Source of the DNA: Candidatus Aminicenantota bacterium
GTDB taxonomy: Bacteria; Acidobacteriota; Aminicenantia; Aminicenantales; Saccharicenantaceae
DNA length: 64,000 nt
Reading direction: 5' to 3'
NCBI GenBank assembly: GCA_014360005.1
Contig: JACIYI010000004.1
Location: 141,807-205,806, forward strand
The notes below the pieces were generated by a model, which saw only the letters and a program-made list of their open reading frames with translations, was not told the DNA's origin and did no database searches. This document shows positions 62,492 through 64,000 of the stretch, piece by piece (position 1 is the first letter of the stretch; each line of letters starts with the position of its first letter). A program made the position numbers and the translations under genes.

Positions 62492-62816
62492 ATCGGGACA
62501 CCCTACATTTTTCCGATTTTTCTCGCCGGCTAATCTTAACTTGGTCTATTGAGGCTCCGGATCCAGGACTGACTGAAAATCGGCCTGCCTGATTCAGATA
62601 AAAAAAGAGTTACCCACAGCTTATTTGGCTCTTAGGTAACAGTCAGATTTCCAAAAAGTCAGGAATTAATGCAGGTATGTAGACATTGAGCTCTGGCTTG
62701 GTCAGCAGTTAGATCCCTAAAAAAGGAAATATGTAGGGTGTCCCCCATTTTCAGAGCTTTGAGCTGACGGCTTCGTCCACTAAAAAATAGGAAAAATCTA
62801 GGGTGTCCCGATTTTT
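62490..62816. repeat. Inverted-repeat element, long type (copy A2)
   Basis: This is the direct-repeat partner of A1. The left end AAATCGGGACACCC begins in the TAA of the cyclase gene, and the right end GGGTGTCCCGATTTTT meets the TGA of pyrB (62816-62818). The element therefore makes up the entire gap between the two convergent genes. Confidence 0.9.
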
Positions 62817-63796
62817 CAGGCTTTGCCCAGGACCATGGCCAGCAGGGCCATCCTGACATAAAGCCCGTATTCCATCTGCCGGAAATAAGCGGCCCGGGGG
62901 TCCTTATCCACTTCCATGGCGATTTCGTTGACCCTGGGCAGAGGATGCATGACAATCATCCTGTCCTTGGCTTTCTCCATCGTCCTGGCCGTGATAACGT
63001 AGGCATCCTTGACTTTCTCATATTCTTCCAGGTTTTCAAACCTCTCCCGCTGGACCCGGGTCACATACAGCACGTCGGTCTCGGGCAGCACCTTATCCAG
63101 GACCGTGTATTCCTTTTGCGGCAGCTTCTTTTCCTCTATTTCCTCAATCACCTCCCGGGGCATGCGCAGCACCTCGGGGGAAACATAATTCAACTTAATG
63201 TTCGTGAACCTGGTCAGCAGCCTGGCCAGCGAATGCACCGTCCGGCCGTATTTCAGGTCACCCAGCATGGTCACAGTCAGGTCATCCAGCCGGCCCAGCT
63301 CTTCCCGGATGGTGAAGACGTCCAGCAGAGCCTGAGTCGGATGTTCGCCCACGCCATCCCCGGCATTGATTACCGGCTTGCCGGCATACTGCGCCGCCAG
63401 GGCAGCCGAACCGAGTTCCGGGTGGCGGATGACGATAACGTCGCAATAAGCGGCCAGGGTGCGCACGGTGTCAGGCAGGCTTTCGCCCTTGGCCACCGAA
63501 GAATACCTGACCTGGCTGATGGGAATGACCGCCCCACCCAGCCGCTGCATAGCCGCCATGAAGGAAGAAAAAGTCCTGGTTGAAGGTTCATAGAACAGGT
63601 TGGCTAGAATTTTCCCTTTCAGCAAATCAAAAGTCCCAATTCTTTCCACCATCACCCGCATTTCGTGAGCCACGCTGAAGATATATTCCAGGTCGGCCCG
63701 GGTAAACTGCTTAACCGACAGTATGTCTTTGCCGTACCAGGGGGCAGTTTGCTGGTCGCCAAACGGCAGGTAGGGGCTTTTGGGCTTGGTAGGCAT
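62816..63796 (-). CDS. pyrB: Aspartate carbamoyltransferase catalytic subunit
   Basis: The 326-aa enzyme has the carbamoyl-phosphate loop [12 protein letters not shown] (72-79; the usual STRTRxSF has Arg where Phe is here), KGESLPDT (103-110), HPTQALLD (152-159), a [16 protein letters not shown] segment and [15 protein letters not shown]. It forms carbamoyl-aspartate in pyrimidine synthesis. AAGGAG lies five bases before ATG. No pyrI is visible on either side. The promoter -35 box lies in the IS-like right-edge sequence. Confidence 0.95.
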   Translation of the reverse strand: MPTKPKSPYLPFGDQQTAPWYGKDILSVKQFTRADLEYIFSVAHEMRVMVERIGTFDLLKGKILANLFYEPSTRTFSSFMAAMQRLGGAVIPISQVRYSSVAKGESLPDTVRTLAAYCDVIVIRHPELGSAALAAQYAGKPVINAGDGVGEHPTQALLDVFTIREELGRLDDLTVTMLGDLKYGRTVHSLARLLTRFTNIKLNYVSPEVLRMPREVIEEIEEKKLPQKEYTVLDKVLPETDVLYVTRVQRERFENLEEYEKVKDAYVITARTMEKAKDRMIVMHPLPRVNEIAMEVDKDPRAAYFRQMEYGLYVRMALLAMVLGKA

Positions 63797-63838
63797 GCTG
63801 ACTCCTTTTTATCCTCTCGGGATTCAAAGTTTTCCTTT

Positions 63839-63867
63839 AATATATTTATCCTCCTGCTGGCTGTCAA
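63839..63867 (-). promoter_or_regulatory. Strong sigma-70 promoter of pyrB
   Basis: On the minus strand TTGACA (plus 63862-63867) and TATATT (plus 63839-63844) are spaced by the ideal 17 bp, about 43 bp before the pyrB ATG. The TTGACA is the mirror of the GTCAAC at the outer end of the IS-like sequence. Confidence 0.75.
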
Positions 63868-63874
63868 CCCGGCT

Positions 63875-64000
63875 GTTCTTTCAGGTTAAGACATGGTATC
63901 CAGGCAAAGGGGAGTATTTGGAAGCGGCGCGGTGGCAGTCCGGCGGTTGGGGTTGGAGCAGAAGAAGCGGAGAGATTTATCAGGTTAGTGCTTGATCGAG
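63875..64000 (+). mobile_element. Start of a second, inverted and diverged copy of the left-edge IS-like element
   Basis: The sequence from TTCTTTC (about 63876) to the window end matches the complement of 715-840 through TTAAGACAT, GTATCCAG, TGGAAGCGGCG and GGCAGTCCGGCGGTTGG. In the shared frame it encodes LRHGIQAKGSIWKRRGGSPA, against LRHSIQSKGSIWKRRGGSPA at the left. The transposase itself would lie beyond the window. Confidence 0.8.

Noticed and set aside
53972..62816. CRISPR array
   Set aside because: The repeats are few, long, with inverted arms and irregular spacing. There are no cas genes.
1..64000. Composite transposon covering the whole window
   Set aside because: The two edge copies differ at many bases, and the interior is largely housekeeping genes (fusA, pyrE, truD, ispD, thi, pyrB).

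Overview
The window reads as chromosomal DNA of a Gram-negative, anaerobic or microaerophilic, peptide- and sugar-using bacterium. It is moderately GC-rich and gene-dense, and several genes use GTG or TTG starts. Evidence for an outer membrane is a PorT-like barrel, a large 779-aa beta-barrel, a PapD-like chaperone and many signal peptides. A tungsten-type aldehyde:ferredoxin oxidoreductase, M16 and M55 peptidases, a spd/mitochondrial-type EF-G and a bacterioferritin fit a deep-branching phylum. Candidatus Aminicenantes or a relative is my best guess, but this is inference without database searches. I saw no rRNA, tRNA, CRISPR array or phage.

Layout. 1-868: IS-like element with a partial DDE transposase running off the left edge. 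0.9-9.9 kb: sugar permease plus ROK kinase, transglutaminase-like protein, SSS symporter, phosphate transporter with its DUF47 partner, APC amino-acid permease. 10-16.4 kb: EF-G, a P-loop protein, an AraC remnant and an M16 peptidase pair. 16.6-24.9 kb: carboxylate catabolism (GltS-like carrier, LeuC/LeuD-type hydratase, PEP-mutase/isocitrate-lyase-type lyase, divergent MFS carrier) and an AOR. 25-32.4 kb: a surface-appendage-like locus of four related small secreted proteins, a PapD-like chaperone and a barrel with CnaB/SdrD-like repeats. Two GG-N10-GC sigma-54 promoters precede it, beside a sigma-54 activator whose receiver has lost its phospho-acceptor. 32.5-42 kb: pyrE, a Maf-RumA fusion, bfr, truD, ispD, then two paired sets of nucleotidyltransferase plus CDP-alcohol phosphotransferase. 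43-47 kb: PorT-like barrel, TPP riboswitch, thiM-thiE, thiL. 47-58.8 kb: a degenerate PhoD-like protein, M55 peptidase, a small membrane protein with GT2, C_GCAxxG_C_C protein, exported tyrosine phosphatase, hemerythrin/PAS sensor, exported RidA, RRM protein, membrane-anchored Memo-like protein. 59-64 kb: YfiR plus diguanylate cyclase bracketed by near-identical direct repeats, pyrB, and the start of a second, inverted copy of the left-edge element.

The most interesting points are these. (1) The sigma-54-controlled chaperone/barrel/subunit locus may be an uncharacterised secretion or fibre system. (2) The CDP-alcohol/nucleotidyltransferase duplication looks like a split inositol-phosphate head-group pathway. 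(3) A family of inverted-repeat elements starts at, or within a few bases of, host stop codons and brackets the c-di-GMP module. (4) Both IS copies carry an outward -35 box that appears to complete the promoter of the neighbouring gene (sugar permease at the left, pyrB at the right). (5) A TPP riboswitch has an expression platform that can be worked out base by base.
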